Part shown: in pieces, positions 31,641 to 46,012 of the stretch
Position numbering within the stretch: position 1 is the stretch's first letter
Layout of the letters: the number at the start of each line of letters is the position of its first letter
Assembly: GCA_019155185.1 (NCBI GenBank)
Contig: CM032806.1
Span: 15,178,580-15,242,579 of the forward strand
Source: Beaufortia kweichowensis
Taxonomy: Eukaryota > Chordata > Actinopteri > Cypriniformes > Gastromyzontidae
DNA: 64,000 nt
Direction: 5' to 3'
Made by a program: the position numbers and the translations under genes
Notes under the pieces: generated by a model
The model's database searches: none
What the model was told of the DNA's origin: nothing
What the model saw: the letters and a program-made list of their open reading frames with translations, nothing else

Positions 31641-32039
31641 CACTGGACGTAGAGTAGACAAAACGAACCACAAAACGTAGAGTTTGACCTTAAAACCCTC
31701 TAAAATATTGTGACAAACGTTAATGTTTAAAATCAATTTAATAAAAAAGAACAGGTAATATGGCGTGCGGGATTTTTCAAGTGACTAACATGAACGAATC
31801 ATTACTTTTAATTTGGTAATTAAACTGTCTAAACTAACCAAAACATTAAAAAAGGAACGGTTTTCAAAACAGGAAAGTTCAGGAAAACTTTGTCTTTAAC
31901 TGAAAATTACTTTAATTGTACAAGCTCGTATAAATGATGATTGAATCATATATATTTTCTTTTATTATTATTACAATGTTGTTCCGCGTTTCTCACATTT
32001 TCTTGTAAGAAAAACTGGACAGGTTTTCCAACATCCGCG

Positions 32040-32252
32040 TACTTTTTCATTGGTCACATCAGTTTAAAGCCCCGCCTTCACCTACCGTTCGCAGAGCTTG
32101 GTGGCGCGGGCCCGCCGCGTCACGATGACGTCACTGCGTCGCTGAGATGACGCCGACGTCGGCGGTAGTAACGCGCTCGCTCTTGCTGCTGTTCCACAAC
32201 GCACCGTATCGCCCGTGCGTGTAAACCTCTCGCCCAGCGCCGCACTATACGC
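32040..32252 (+). promoter_or_regulatory. slc25a37: slc25a37 promoter, CpG-rich
   Basis: The sequence turns sharply GC- and CpG-rich. It contains an inverted CCAAT box (CATTGGTCAC, about 32049) and a CRE (TGACGTCA, 32126-32133), and leads directly into the start codon at 32253. No TATA box is seen. Confidence 0.6.
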
Positions 32253-35200
32253 ATGGAGTTGCGCACGGACACGGTCCTGGCGAGTCTGGAGATGTCGGAG
32301 TTGAGAAGTGACGGCGGGTCGTCGGAGGGCGACGAGGATTACGAAAGTTTACCCGCGCACGCGTCCCTGTCCACGCACATGACAGCAGGCGCCGTGGCCG
32401 GAGTGCTGGAGCACACCGTCATGTACCCTGTGGATTCGGTCAAGGTAAGTCAAGACCACCGGGCACGAAAACCTTCAGTAAAGTGTCACGTGTGCTGTTT
32501 ATTACCCGTTCCAGCCATCTGGCTAACTTATAAAACACAAGTTAGATAAACTTGCAAAGCTTGTCAGATTTCTCAATTCTCTTTAAAACAACACCCGAGT
32601 TACACAATCGGATTATTATTAACACTTGTTGCATCTGTCAGATTAATTTACTTTATTTCCAGCATGCTTACCCATGTATAAGACACGACAAATGTGTAGC
32701 ACAACAGTCTGCTGTCATTGACAGCTGACCTGAAGCGCTTTTACTCTTCAGATGTTTTAAAGGAAGCTGCTATATCCTGATCTGTCTTACTTGACTCAAA
32801 ATGTTGTTATCGAATACAAATCCCATCATTATCCTTGTTTTTATAAAAAATAAAGAAAGCATGTTTTACCCACACAACAGCTTCTCTTAGTTGTGACATT
32901 ATCTACTTGGAGATATTACAGGAATAGTGTAACATTGAGTTAACTGGGGTTAAGTGGGTCAAGGACATAATATTGATAGTTTATGGGTAACTTCTTGCTG
33001 GGGTGAACTAGTAACATTGTTTATACTAGCCTATAAATTTAATAACGACAAAAAAAAGTGTAGTTCCTGATGAGAAATTGTAATTCAACATGACTTTGTC
33101 TTGATCAAAGCATTTTATAAATGTGCTGCTTTTAGAGGAACAAAGAATTATTTCTGTTTTCTCCGCTGGTGTGTTATTTTATCTGAAACGGTGGTCCCGT
33201 GATGTTTAGTGGAAATGCCAGGGTGATTTTGTCGGAAAGCAGCACTAATCTTTGGGCTAACCTCGCTCCAGGCTTTAAAACAACAAGTTCATTCACTCAC
33301 AAGTTTGCTGGCTAGTTCGCTGAACAAAACGATCCTTTGCTTCCAGTGCCTTATTGTAAGAATTTGACATCTCTTATCTCTTCACCTAGATGGTACTGAT
33401 AGTTGTTGTGGACAAAAAGTCAAGGGTAGTGTAAGAAGATATTCTGTAAGAGTAGTCTATAAGCTTTGACTTTTTGGCAAACTTATGGGGGAAAGTAATT
33501 TGAAACTATGCCAGATTGGTCTCTGGATCTATTCTGTGGGACTTGCGTAGGCTATTGTCGCTGTTTCCTTAGTGGCTGCCAGATTTCGCTCATTCGCTGG
33601 TTGCCATAGCTCTACGCGATTGATAGACGCATACTACGGTAGAGCCACAGAGATGCTGATCTTTAATCAATTGAAAGATCTTGGTGTTCACTGTGGAAGC
33701 AACTGGGTTGGTGACAGTGGAAGATGATTAGAAAAAGAAAACTTGTTCGGAGGCTTTTGTGAGATTAAAGGCAAATGTGAACTTACTATAAAAAACCAAA
33801 AGGTTTTCACCATGCTGACTCAGATATATGTGGTTTAAATACCCATGTGAGGTCTCTCTTAAAAGATTTTAAAGCATTTTTTATGTTTGAAGTTTGTTTT
33901 TTCATAGTTAGGTCCATTTTCTCATAAATGGGTACATTGTATATTCTTGGAAGAACTATCCCTTCTCCATTTTTGGAGTATTATTGTTCTGGTTTGTGCA
34001 TTTTAGTGTAATAATGATCATGCCCATAACACATGTAACACGTTCTTTAAATAGATAACTCAAGCATAGACTAATGTTTTTTTTATGTCTGGACTCGCCC
34101 ATAATGCTCATTATGCTGGAATTGCCCACATATTTTATCGATATGTTTGTGAAGAAATTCAATTTTATCTGTCAGGATCGTTTTGTATAATTTTTTTTAA
34201 CGTGGAAGATGGAAAATATTAACCATTGATATTATTTGCTGCTGAATGTTCTGTTTCACTCGTATTATGGAAGTAAAATGTGTAGCAAAGATTATTCATG
34301 TTGTTATTTTGATAGAATGACAGTAAGGGCCCATTCACACCAATGTCGATAACTAAAAAATGTAAAAAATAACAGAGTTTACACCACAAAAATCAGGATA
34401 ATGAAACAAGGGATCATATTGTTGGCAACACTTTCAGAGCTATAAAAACAACAAATAGATTAGTTGTAAGAGTTATTGTTCTTGGTGTGAAGGGGCCTTA
34501 AAACACAACTTTCACAACATATAAAAGTTCTGATATTAGTCAGTTTTTAACTCCCAGACACCATAAAGCATGCTAAGAGCAGAATAACTAAGTTTAGGTT
34601 GCCATTTTTTTCCAAAATTTAAACATGAATAACAGTTTAAGGCTTGGCTTGTAATGATTCATGTGTCAGATATCTAGAAAAAGATTAGTTTTAAACTTCC
34701 TCTAAGCTTTTGTGTTTTTAAAGAATTTGTATAAGGTAAAACAAGGCTTTGGTAAGATAAGTTAATGGGCAACTGCTTTACCCATTTAAAGCAGACCAGA
34801 TTGTTTTGCATAGTTTGCGTTGTTGTATTGTAGTTTTAAATTTATTGTAATGTTGAACTTCTACATGTTGCAATTCAGTTACTGGAACGTGTTTAATGAA
34901 CTAGACTGTGTAATAAACTGGAATTTCCAGTATGTGGGAAATTATGGTGGACCTGCCAACTGTGTGAGGTTTGTGTCATTTCTTAAAAATACCTGTAAGG
35001 AACATTTCAGGACACTTGCCCAATGCTTTTCTGACCTTTACACAAACTCTCCTCTTCCTGTAATCATTTACATTCATTGAAAAGTATAGACTGCACAGGG
35101 TTCTTCTTTAACAAACCAATTTGAAATGAGTCAATTAGTGTTTCATTCATAATCCACCAAACAAGTCTTAGTTTTAAAGACATGCATAAAATTAATCTCA

Positions 35201-38200
35201 TTTAGTTTCTTAACAAAGTGTACCCGGTTTAATTGTGCATGATTAATTATTACTTTGATGCATGTAAAGTGAGTGTTAGGGGTGATTCAGAGTGATTCAG
35301 CAAAAGCAGAAGACTTGGATTACAGCAACAGGATGAATGATTACTGTATGTCCTCGAATTATTTTGGGGCAATTCCAGCGTTGCGGTCATGACATTTTCA
35401 CTTAAAACTTAAAATATAAGTTCTCACAGAAGCAATAATCCCCAACAAATGGAATGTGTTGATTAATGACTACACAACGACATGCTATGAATTATGAATA
35501 TTCATTAGATCGATCTGTATCCGGAAGGCTGAAGTTTAAGTGAAATAGACAATAGTCAGCATGAAGAAGAGATGGGTTGGGCTGGTGCCGATGGGTGGGC
35601 TGGATTTGGGGTCTTAATCACACTCATCCAGAAGGGTGTGAGTGTCTTGCACTTGGGGTGTGACCTTTTTAATGTTGATTAACAGGCCGTTACACACACA
35701 CACACACACACAAACATATGCACTGGAATTCCCGTTGAGTCCTGTTACTACAGACTACATTTACTAGTTCAGTTCCTTTTTTTTACCTTTACAAGTGTTT
35801 ATTACATTGTGTTGCCTTACGACAGCAGTTTTACTCATGCCATTGAAAAAAAAGTTAACTGTAAAGGGTCATTTAAGATTCTTGCTTGTCTTATGTCTTT
35901 CAGGAGATCTTTTCGGGGGCTCTCTACCTCACTCCTAAACTCAAGCACACGCGACCCGCTAAGCCAAAGCATACACATTAATCTTTGCTCACATGCTTAT
36001 TATTTGCATGTGGTGTGATACAGGATTTTTTCAACCAGTGGATAAATATATGTACGGGGTACGGGGTTTTTATTACAAGGCAAAGTGTGTCATGATGGTA
36101 CCTTTTCTATGAGGGAAGTGTGTTTTATCATGGTGGAAGTGTAACGAATTGAGGTTTCAGATTGTGCCATTTCAGTGTGTTATGTGTCTTATTTGACTAC
36201 ACATGAATGTATTCCTGACAACTTCTGTTTGTATTTTTACATTTTTAAAACCTGAGTATAGTCTCAGATGTGAATGAGCATTTAAATTGCAGCAGAAAAT
36301 AATACACCACTTGTACTTCATGATTTATGTTTTTGGAGATCTCTGATATCCTGGCATGCTAATTGCAGCTGTTTGTTGCTTTTATAATAATAGTTATGAG
36401 TTCTGCTGTAATTCTCGTGTTACCAAAGGTTTTCAAACCCTTGTGAGTTGCTCTAATAACATCTTTTTCTAAGTAAACCCTAATTGCTCACACCAACCCA
36501 CATACAGTAGAAGTGTGTGTATAGGGTTAAAGGATTAGTGGAGACAAAGCAGTGAGATCAAATAAAGTGGTTTATGTGTTATATAGGCTTATATGTGCTT
36601 TACAGGGGCTATATAGGCTTAATCATGATTTTTCTGTTCTGTGTTTGAATTTGTTGACAGGAAATGTACCATGGAGAAATGTACCAATATCCAGCACTGG
36701 TTTGTCTTTGGAGATTTAGGAGAATGGACACACAAGTTTAATATTGCAAATAAATTGGATAAGAATCAAATTAATTTAGGGCTTTAGCTCAGTGACATTT
36801 ATATTTTAGGTCTTTGCAGTCCCAAGCTGCTCTTTCATTGCTTCCAACAAATGAGAAATAATATGCCGGAAGTCATTCGTCACACAGAGGGCTGGACGAT
36901 CTGTAGATGCAGGATGTTTGGGTTTAGTTACATCAGGAGTGTTAAACTCAGTTCCTGGAGGGCCGCAGTCCTGCCGAGTTCAGTTTCGTGCCTGATCCAA
37001 CAATTATGTGTGTTTTCAAAGGCTTTGATTAGGATGTTGGTGTTTATTTTGGGTTGAAGCTAAACTCTACCAGACTGTGGCCGTCCTGTATTGGAGTTAA
37101 AGAGATAGTTTACCCAAAAAGAAAAACATTTATTCAACCCCTGATGACGGAGCCCAGACTTCAGTCTAAAAAAAATGAGTCTATGCATGAGTTACCTATT
37201 TTAAAAAAACATGCGTTATGGATGTGACGTAAAAAAACTTTTTGAGAGGCAGCATACTTTATAGGATTTCTGTGAATTAAAATGCCCAAACCAGAGGCAA
37301 TAATACCCAACAAATGGTGAAGAGATGTGACGTGTGTTATGGATGTGACAATTCTGAAAACAGCACTTTACCTGACTATAAAAAAAATAAAATCATGCTT
37401 TATCCATACAAAAATGCTCTAAAAACTTTAAAAGACGCCAAATATTGACATCTGAGCATGTTGACATCTTTTTTTCATGTTAAGGTTGACATTTTGACGA
37501 AATAGTCCTTATGTATCAAAACATTTTAGATTTTAGATGGTGATGGCCAGACTTCATGGCGATGGTCAAAAGTCTGTCTCATCGAAATTAGACCCTGTAT
37601 CGCTCTGCCTGTTATGAGGGTTTTTGCCAAATCATTCACATTAAACAAAGCATGTTTTTATAACCGAACTGAAATGTGGGGTTGAGCTGAAAGATGGACA
37701 GATTCTATCGCTGTCTACATATTGAACGCTTTTCCTTCCTTTTATGTTAACAATTAAAAGTTCTGTTTGCTTCTGTTAGGAAAATTCTATTTTTGAGGAT
37801 CTCCATGTAATTGTTATGAAACATTTTGATATCGTAAATCTGAATAAAGGGAAAGCAGGGAAATATCAGAATGCAAAACAAAGAAATAGCATTTTTAAAA
37901 TGATGCTTGTAAATAACTAACCTTTTCTCTCAGCTGAGTTTAATTTACTTTGATGTTTTGTTTTTGACTTTTTTGTTCATAGACCCGTATGCAGAGTTTG
38001 CAGCCAGACCCAAAGGCTCAGTACAGTAGCGTGTACGGTGCACTGAAGAGGATCGTGCAGACGGAGGGCCTCCTTCGCCCCTTGAGAGGTCTCAATATCA
38101 CTGTTCTGGGGGCTGGCCCCGCCCATGCGCTCTATTTTGCATGTTACGAGCGAATCAAGCGCAGCCTCAGTGATGTCATACAAAACGGAGGAAACAGTCA

Positions 38201-39983
38201 TATCGCCAACGGTATGAGTGAATGCATTTTGTTACATTTTGTGTCCATCACAAACTCAAAAGCAACAAATTGAGGATTCATTCTCGAAAGGTCAAGAGTT
38301 GTGTTGTCTCTATTATTTTGGGATTAGATAAGTAGAAATTTCTAAAAAAATTTCCCTGTTTTCATAAATCTGGCCATGTGATTAAGCACTAGTAAGTATG
38401 AATGTTGATTCACAGGAGAAATGGCCGTATGCAGGAGACTGTCTGAGATGATCAAGTCTTCAATAAAGAAAATTCAATGCATTTTGAAATGCAAATTATG
38501 TTACCTGATGGGAGAAATTAAGAAACTCTTATGTAATGCCATGGTTTAAACACTAGATGTCTGTGTAGCCACATATATAGCCTTACATTCCTAATTGCTA
38601 AGAATGATATAAAAACCAATGTATTGAAATTATACAAAAATGGTTTATTTAACCATTAAAAAATGTAAAATGGAAAAAATGAATTTGAGAAAAATAAAAC
38701 AAATTTCCTTTTTTTATTAATTGGCTAGTGGAAATTGTATATATTGTAAATGAGCAAGAGTTTCTGTTTATGTTATTTTGAAGTGAATTTTTTACTGTGT
38801 TTTACCCACAGGAGTGGCGGGAAGTATTGCCACTGTCCTCCATGATGCTGTCATGAACCCGGCAGAAGGTACTTGCTGTGTATACTGTAGCACATTGTTT
38901 TCGTACTCTTAAAAGGAACCTGATTTTTTGATTTAATGTTCTTCTTATAATACATTCTTAAGACATATAATATGCGAGAGTGAGTTAACACGTCTCACCC
39001 CCCTTTAATCTGGGATTGTTACTAGAGGACTTTTTGTCACGTCACCATGCATGAGAAAAGGGATAAGCATTTGTTCATGTTAAAAAAAAATGTACATACT
39101 AAATATGTTTTTTACATGGCAGGTAAAATGAGTTAAAGTTATGTATTATGTATGCCAGAGAATTTTCATTGTTTGACAACAAAGTAGATTTTGCAAAAAA
39201 TGAATTATAGAATGAAGCTCAAAATGGTGTAGTGGTAAATAGTAATATAAAAAAATATAATAACTTTATTTTGAATTTAATGTTTTAGTTAAATATAAAT
39301 CGATATGTTTTGGTTTAGCCTAAACCACAGCCTCCTGCAATACCGCTTCTGCCCACCAGGGGGCCTACAAGTTTAAGAAGCACCGGCATAAGCTTTTTCA
39401 ATAGCTTAACTGGCTTTTTCTCTCTCTATTTTTCGGTTTAGTGGTGAAGCAGAGGATGCAGATGTACAACTCTCCGTACCGCAGCCTGTACGACTGTGTA
39501 GTAACTGTCACTCGGAAGGAAGGACTAGTCGCTTTTTACCGCAGCTACAGCACCCAACTGACCATGAACATCCCTTTCCAGGCCGTGCACTTCATTACTT
39601 ACGAGTTCATGCAGGAACGTTTCAACCCCCAGCGTCAGTACCGGCCCGAAACGCACATCTTGTCCGGGGCAGCGGCTGGAGCCGTGTCGGCTGCCGTTAC
39701 CACTCCGTTAGACGTGTGCAAGACTCTGTTAAACACGCAGGAAAATGTAGCGCTCAGCTCGGCGCATGTCAGCGGACATCTCACGGGCATGGTGAACGCC
39801 CTCAGAACAGTTTATCGCGTAGGAGGCGTTCCGGCATTCTTTAAAGGCATCAAAGCGCGGGTGATTTATCAGATGCCTTCTACTGCCATTGCCTGGTCTG
39901 TCTATGAATTCTTCAAGTATTTTTTGACTCAACATGAGCCGAACATGCAAGGATTAGGCAGGCACAAAAATGGTCCCACATGA
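32253..39983 (+). CDS. slc25a37: Mitoferrin-1, mitochondrial iron transporter
   Basis: SLC25A37 carries ferrous iron across the inner mitochondrial membrane for haem and Fe-S synthesis in red-cell precursors; its zebrafish mutant is frascati. Four exons join in frame: 32253-32444, 37983-38211, 38812-38868, 39442-39983. They give 339 aa, against 338 in human. Introns are GT-AG; the first is 5.5 kb. Three carrier repeats each show the Px[DE]xx[KR] signature: PVDSVK (59-64), PAEVVK (157-162) and PLDVCK (248-253). MNPAEVVKQR (155-164) and the C-terminal QMPSTAIAWSVYEFFKY (303-319) are typical of mitoferrins. The acidic N-terminus (GSSEGDEDYE) is variable in the family. SLC25A28 (mitoferrin-2) is the nearest alternative; location beside entpd4 and nkx3-1 supports SLC25A37. 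Confidence 0.96.
34324..34500. mobile_element. MITE with TAAGGGCCC...GGGGCCTTA ends
   Basis: TAAGGGCCCATTCACACCAA on the left and TTGGTGTGAAGGGGCCTTA on the right are inverted repeats of about 19 bp. The element is 177 bp, AT-rich inside and non-coding. A decayed relative lies at about 51345-51465. Confidence 0.8.
35695..35711. repeat. (CA)n microsatellite
   Basis: Eight to nine CA units in slc25a37 intron 1. Confidence 0.8.
36931..37085. mobile_element. hAT-like non-autonomous fragment
   Basis: CAGGAGTGTTAAACTCAGTT followed by CCTGGAGGGCCGCAGTCCTG, with GAAGCTAAACTCTACCAGAC and GTGGCCGTCCTGTATTGGAG near the other end, matches the two ends of a common fish hAT-type element. The last bases of the right inverted repeat are lost. 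A shorter relative may lie at 14745-14850. Confidence 0.6.
38212..38811. other. slc25a37: slc25a37 intron 2, no feature
   Basis: AT-rich intron of 600 bp; an AGATAAG site at about 38325 is the only motif noted. Confidence 0.5.
38869..39441. other. slc25a37: slc25a37 intron 3, no feature
   Basis: A 573 bp AT-rich intron. I see no recognisable repeat; a short GC-rich piece (GCTTCTGCCCACCAGGGGGC, about 39344) contains a CTCF-like core CCACCAGGGGGC. Confidence 0.45.
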
Positions 39984-40420
39984 GGGGGGTGACGGTAGGC
40001 CTGCCGAAGGTAAATCAGTTTGAAGACCCAGACGATCCAAAGAGAAGTGTGCGTGGAGGATGTGGAAGACGCCTTTGACTCCAACGAGAATGTAGTTGCT
40101 CTTTTTTTATGCAGTGAACACTCCAGCACAGCGTCTTATTTTGTTTTGTAACGTATTAATTTATTTAAAAAGTTTATTGTTGTTACATGAATTGGGGATG
40201 TATGGATATTGCACACTACAGAACATCTGGGTTGGAAACCGAAAGATGAAAAGAAAAAGCTACTCTCTCGGCCACAGACAGATGTGTAGTTGTTTTGGTT
40301 GTTTTTTGTTTTATCACCCGCTAAACATCTAGTTTAAATCCATAATAACATACATAACGTGTGTGTGTGTGTATTTCGGAGACGTTCCAGTTCTGTTGCA
40401 CAATAAACAGACCAGGCTGT
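39984..40420 (+). terminator. slc25a37: slc25a37 3' UTR
   Basis: After the TGA (39981-39983), AATAAA at about 40402 (CACAATAAACAG) is the first good polyadenylation signal. Further signals downstream (for example about 40526 and 43718) could give longer 3' ends. A short (GT)n run lies at 40360-40371. Confidence 0.5.
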
Positions 40421-41282
40421 CTAGAAATGAAACCCTGCATTTAGGTCCCATTTGAAACGTATGCACTGATGTTTTAAAACCGTAAGGACCTTGTCCTCTT
40501 TAACAAAAATATTTTTGCATTTGAATATTAAATAAGGCACTTGCCCTAACAAAGGTATATGGTAAACATGCTTATTGTGGCTTTCACTACTCCCAAAAAT
40601 AATTTTATTTTTTCAGTTATAATGATAATCTGTCGAATTGGATTTCCAAAGATTGAATAAGATCTGCTTCAAACAAATTGCCTGGCTTTATTGCTATAGC
40701 AATATGCACACTCATTTCTAATATCATGGTCTATGGCTTTATCTGCAGGTGCGCTGTAAAAGACGTTCAATTTAGAAGTGGGTTGTAATTTTAGGCAGAT
40801 GAAAGTTATAATTGAATCCCTGAAATTAATCAATTTTGTGTATGATAGCTGTAATTTGTGTTATTACCAATTAAGCCTAGCATGTATATAGCTATAAGAT
40901 GTGATCTATGCAGAGATTTTTTTTTGTCTGCTCGTAAGAACCCGAAAGTGTGCACTAAATTTCTGTGCTTTGAGACCAGGTTCATTCTGCTACTTCTTGT
41001 TTCACCTTTATGTGAATCTCTAGATTCACTTCCATTCTGAATGGAGTTTGGAGAATTTTCCATGGTTTTCAAAATACATTGTGTTCATTTGTAGACTGCG
41101 TATTTAATACAAAACTGTGTAACCCAAAGCAGTACGACACATATTGGGCCTCCTTTGTGAAGCACAAGCAGAACAAATTTCAGTTCATAAATTGCATGCG
41201 ACAACTTGCATAAAAATTATTTTATAAACAAAGAAGGCAGAAATTTGGTATTGTTTGTGCGTTTTATCAATTAGGCTATTAA

Positions 41283-41495
41283 CAACTCAATCTCACAAGA
41301 ATTCGTACACATTTTATAAGGTGGTTAATTCGTATGAATTCTTACAATGTGAATCAAACAAACAAACAAAAAAACATACATTTATTAGAAAAAGGCAACA
41401 ATAAAGACTAAACTGCACTTAAACGTACAAAGGAGATTATATGAATTTAGCCACCTTGTAAAATACAAACTACGAATTTCTGTGATATTGTGTTG
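41283..41495. mobile_element. MITE with long imperfect inverted repeats
   Basis: CAACTCAATCTCACAAGAAT on the left pairs with GAATTTCTGTGATATTGTGT on the right, continuing inward through ATAAGGTGG and CCACCTTGT. Arms are about 50 bp each, length about 213 bp, with no coding capacity. It resembles a repeated fish sequence with GAATTCGTACG-like ends. Confidence 0.65.
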
Positions 41496-44400
41496 GATGG
41501 TAAACACTTCTGTTTTATTCTCGCAGTCTCGTTTTTTCACTTCAAATTAAATTTCACAGTTCTCTAATGTTCAAAAAATTTGCACTGGATTCACGCACAA
41601 AAAAAATCTAGGAAGTGGCAAAATCGAATTATAGTGTGAATAGTGTATATTACTTACAAGAGTTGCCAGTCACGGCATCTTTAATTTTCTTTGAAATTCT
41701 CGCTCTTGATTAAGAGGATACATGTATGCAGGAGGTCCTTTTATTGGACCAAATACGCAGACGTACCAAAATCTTGCAGCCTTAGCTATCACAATGGCTG
41801 TGTTATGTATTCTTCCAGCGGAAGTGTCATAAAGTGTGTAGTTTAATCATAATAACATCACCAAACGGAACTGCAATAATCATTGTTTTCAAGCTGGTTT
41901 ACCCAACCCTCCTTGTATATGACCTGTACTCACACTGTATGTTGAGTATATTGGTAGAATATTAAACTGGAGGGATGTATTATTTTTACAGAAAAAAGTT
42001 TTTTTCTACATGCTGGTAAATATTGAGATAATTGTAGTATTGAATTTTTTGTAATCATCAGTGTTGATAGAAGTGTCATTTAGTGTCATTTCTGTAACTT
42101 ATGCAGGTTCCCATCAGATGGGGATATTCCAAGTGGTCTCAGCACTGTGTTTTACATGTGGAACGATGTGAGAGAGAGAAAGTTTCTGGTATTTACGCGT
42201 TGGTTCAGCTGGCAGTGTTCTGGCAGCGGTTTGTGCCTTTTCTTGTGTCATCTCTCACTTCCTCGTCCCTTGGATTCTTGTCGACAGTGGATGTTTTTGA
42301 TATTATAGTCCCACTGGAATGTTTGAGGTTTTTAAGTTTGCGCTTGTTTGCTTTCTGATTAAACGTTTATTGGTTTTGTGTTTCATTTCCAGTCCTGCCA
42401 TCAGGCCACCTGTTTTCTTTCCCACTGGCATAAAGGAACTCAATACTATAATATAACTTTTCTGTGTTTCAGACCTGCCAGTCTATTTTAAATCTGTTGA
42501 TAGGGAAATGGAATTGAAAGTTTTTTTTTTTTTTAATGTGTTTATCTTTTTGGCTTATGTTTATCATAAGCAGATGATGCCTGTTTGGCCTTTTAATTGA
42601 CTGACCACTAACAATTTTCTCTTTGGCTTCGTATTGTGCTATGGTGGAAACCCCATGGGTTTACTTCTTCTGGGTCCAGCATTTTTAAATGCTTACTATC
42701 TGTACTTGGTCTGCAAAACCAGCTGTTTTTAAAATGCATATTGTGTTTTAACCAATTTTGCTTTGTATATGACTGACCTTTTGGGCCAAAATTGTTAACA
42801 TTCCCTTATAGTCTGTGTGTGTTGATCTCGCCTTAAAGTCATGATCCCCCATAATGCTTTGAGAAAACAGGAGCCACATATATCAATGGCTTGTCTTGAC
42901 GTCACGTTAAAGAGGTGTGCAGTGTCGCTTCTCTTCACTCCACCATGAACAACATTGCATTGGCCGCTTTCTGCGCACATTGTGAAGAAGTGAGAGGATT
43001 GTGAAAAAAGAAAGAGTGCCATCTAGAATACTTTTTATTTTTTTTACAGTGGTGAAAATAATAAAATTTAGACCGAAAGTTTGATTTGTGAAAACGCTGC
43101 TACAGTTTGTAACACTGGAGCTGAAATAAAATGATCAAAATCAAAATTATTTACTCGTCTCTGATTTAAATGAAATGTTTTTCTAATGTGTTATCCACTG
43201 AATTTATGTATTACAGTATTGCCACATTATTAATATTTTTAATACTAAAATAATGTTTATGCAATTAATTCTTGATATTGTTGGTACCAGGGCTGTTACA
43301 CTTCACGTAATATTAACATGTTAATATTTTGTGACATGGTTTTCAAAAATGTATACGTTTTTAAGACGATTTGTTTTTAAACCAGCATAAACCAGACTTT
43401 GCTTAAAACCTTGTAGCTATATATCAAGAACTTAATGCCTATTAATTACTATGTATGTACTAATCACATAATTAATGCCTAATAATGTGCCTTGTGAGGA
43501 ATGTTATTGAGGGTTTGTTGACAGAAGAGGGCGCTGTAGTAAACAGTTACAGAATGTGCAGAAAGTCGTCCTGTACAACCTGTCCTAGTGTGTCCCTTCT
43601 CTACAGAACTATAAATAATAGAAGGGATTGGTTTTTGACAATCATAAGAATGCATGGGAGTGATAGTGAAACACTATGTACAATGAAACAATAGTTCTCA
43701 TGTGTCTTTTATTGCTTTAATAAATGTAAATCATTTAAGGGTGTTGTTAACTTTGATGTAATCTTGGCCTAAAATCAATCATTTTGCATTGATAGTTACA
43801 TGCTGCGCTCTGTTTTGTTTTCAAGTGATTACATTATACTACCATCAGTTTATTAGTGCATTTGGATGTTGCAGGTGCTCCTTCAAATTTTTGAGCTTTT
43901 TTTACATTTTTCATCAGAGTAAAGAAAAGTAAAGAAAACTAAACAAACGTCACTTTGTTTGATTATGATCATTTTCTAGTGTTTAAACAGACTTGTGGTT
44001 TATGACAAAATAACACCAACAAGGAGACCGGTGATCAAATAAAATGCACACACAAAACACGTTTCCTCTCTCACTTCTCACACAATGCACACACTGCTGT
44101 CAAGCTACCACGCTGTTTGGTCTCCCATGTGTGCATACACACACATACACAATCTCAATAGCTCATTATTCCACTCACGAACATTCATCAACATACACCC
44201 AAAGCACAAACAAACACGATATTAGGTTGTCAAACACAGAAATTTCGGGTGCTGATGTGTTGGAGACAGAAAAAACTAGCGAGGTTGTAGCAAATAACGG
44301 CACTTTTTAAAAAATTAGGGGACAGAAACTTGTTAACGTAATATAAGATCTGGTTTCACTAGATTCCTTTAAACTATATACAATACAGAATAAAATAATA

Positions 44401-46012
44401 CCCCATATAACACTGACGCAATGAAAGCCTCACATGGGCTCATCATAAAACAACATCAACTGTTCTCCGGTAGTGACACAACATGTCTAAGAACACGTAC
44501 ACACTCCCCACACACGGCTCTGGCTCTTGTTTGTTGTTTTTATTTTCTCTTGTCTGATGAGATGGGTGTTTATCTGCAAGGTATAAAAAGCTAGTTCTCC
44601 ATAATCCTGTGCTGAATGTCCTCATGATATCCCTTCCCAATCACTTCATCTGTACACAATTGTTCCTACTTTGTGTCCCTGTGTCACAGATAAGGCTGCC
44701 CAAGGGCCTAGTTTTTAAGTGTATGTACATTCTCACACAAGAGCAAAAAAAAAACATTTTCAAAACTATTTCCAGACTCTTTTCTTCCTAGACCGTTTGG
44801 AAGTCATGGATCACCAACTTCCAGTTTCAAAGTTTTGTTTGGTAGTCCTTGCTACAGTTTGAATCTGATTTCTCTCTATCAGTACAGACCAACTTTCCAA
44901 ATCATTCTGAGGATGTGCTGTTGAGCACTGTCTTATCAGTACGGACAAATTTGTTACCTAGTCACGGCATATGGAGCGGCGACAATGTTGCTCTTTGTGG
45001 AGGAGTCGGACATGCCTACCACTGCATCCGAGGAGAGTTTGTTTTGCCAAGCCTCAATGGAGGCCATAATGGTCCTGCGACCACACTGTGCGCTCAATCT
45101 TAAGAGCCAATCAGATCACAGAATGATAGCGATACAATTTAGTTCAGGGTTCCTGCAGAAAAAATCACGTTAAGTATAATTTAAAAGAAAGCTCTGTGGG
45201 TAAAAACATGCTTGTTTGCTTGATAAATAAACTAACAGTACTGGGTAATAACAGATTATACTGTATATAAACTGGATTACATAATCAAATTCCAAAAATC
45301 AAGTACTTCTAATTATATTATGTTTTAATATAAATATGTAAATACTTGTATTCAGTGTACAATCCCCGTTATATTGATTACTACATACATTACATAATTT
45401 GTAGCTAGTAAAATAACTTTTTAGATTACAATTTTTGTTATGTAATCTGACTACTGATTACATTTAGATTTGACCATTTAGTTTTGACCTGTGACTTTTT
45501 ATGTCATGTTACTGCTTTGCAACGATGTAAAACTTATTAAACAGAAAAGATCATCAAAAAAGCTTCAGACTTTATTATTTTACTACATCACATATCATGT
45601 GCATTAATATTTTGATGTTTAAAAAGTTTATAATGACATTGTAAGATTAATATTTTAAGACACTGCTGATATACCTTTTGTGTTATTGTTTGCTGATAAC
45701 ACAAATAAAACCTTATAAAAGCACATCTTATACACTTTTAATATTTGTGGGTATATTCTCTCCTTATCACCATTCTGTCTCATGATCAAATACTTCAATA
45801 TAATCAATTTATTTAAATAATTGCTAAATCTGGATCATTATATTTATTAATCTAGAATTAAATATATCATTAATAAAATTAAAATAATACAAATTTTTAT
45901 TTTATGCATTAGGATCATGTGTAATTACAATAGGCGAATAGATTATATAAATAGGATACTACAAAATAAAGTTGGAAATATTTACCCAAATTACTTTTAT
46001 TCTATAGCTAAA

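Larger units (their letters stand above)
32445..37982. other. slc25a37: slc25a37 intron 1 (5.5 kb)
   Basis: Mostly unique AT-rich DNA. It contains a MITE (34324-34500), a (CA)n run (35695-35711) and a hAT-like fragment (36931-37085) followed by the end of a GGGATAGTTCACCC element (about 37090-37130). An AGATAAG site (34756) could bind GATA factors; single sites of this kind arise often by chance. The ORFs at 34820-35080 and 35809-36018 have no recognisable domain. Confidence 0.5.
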
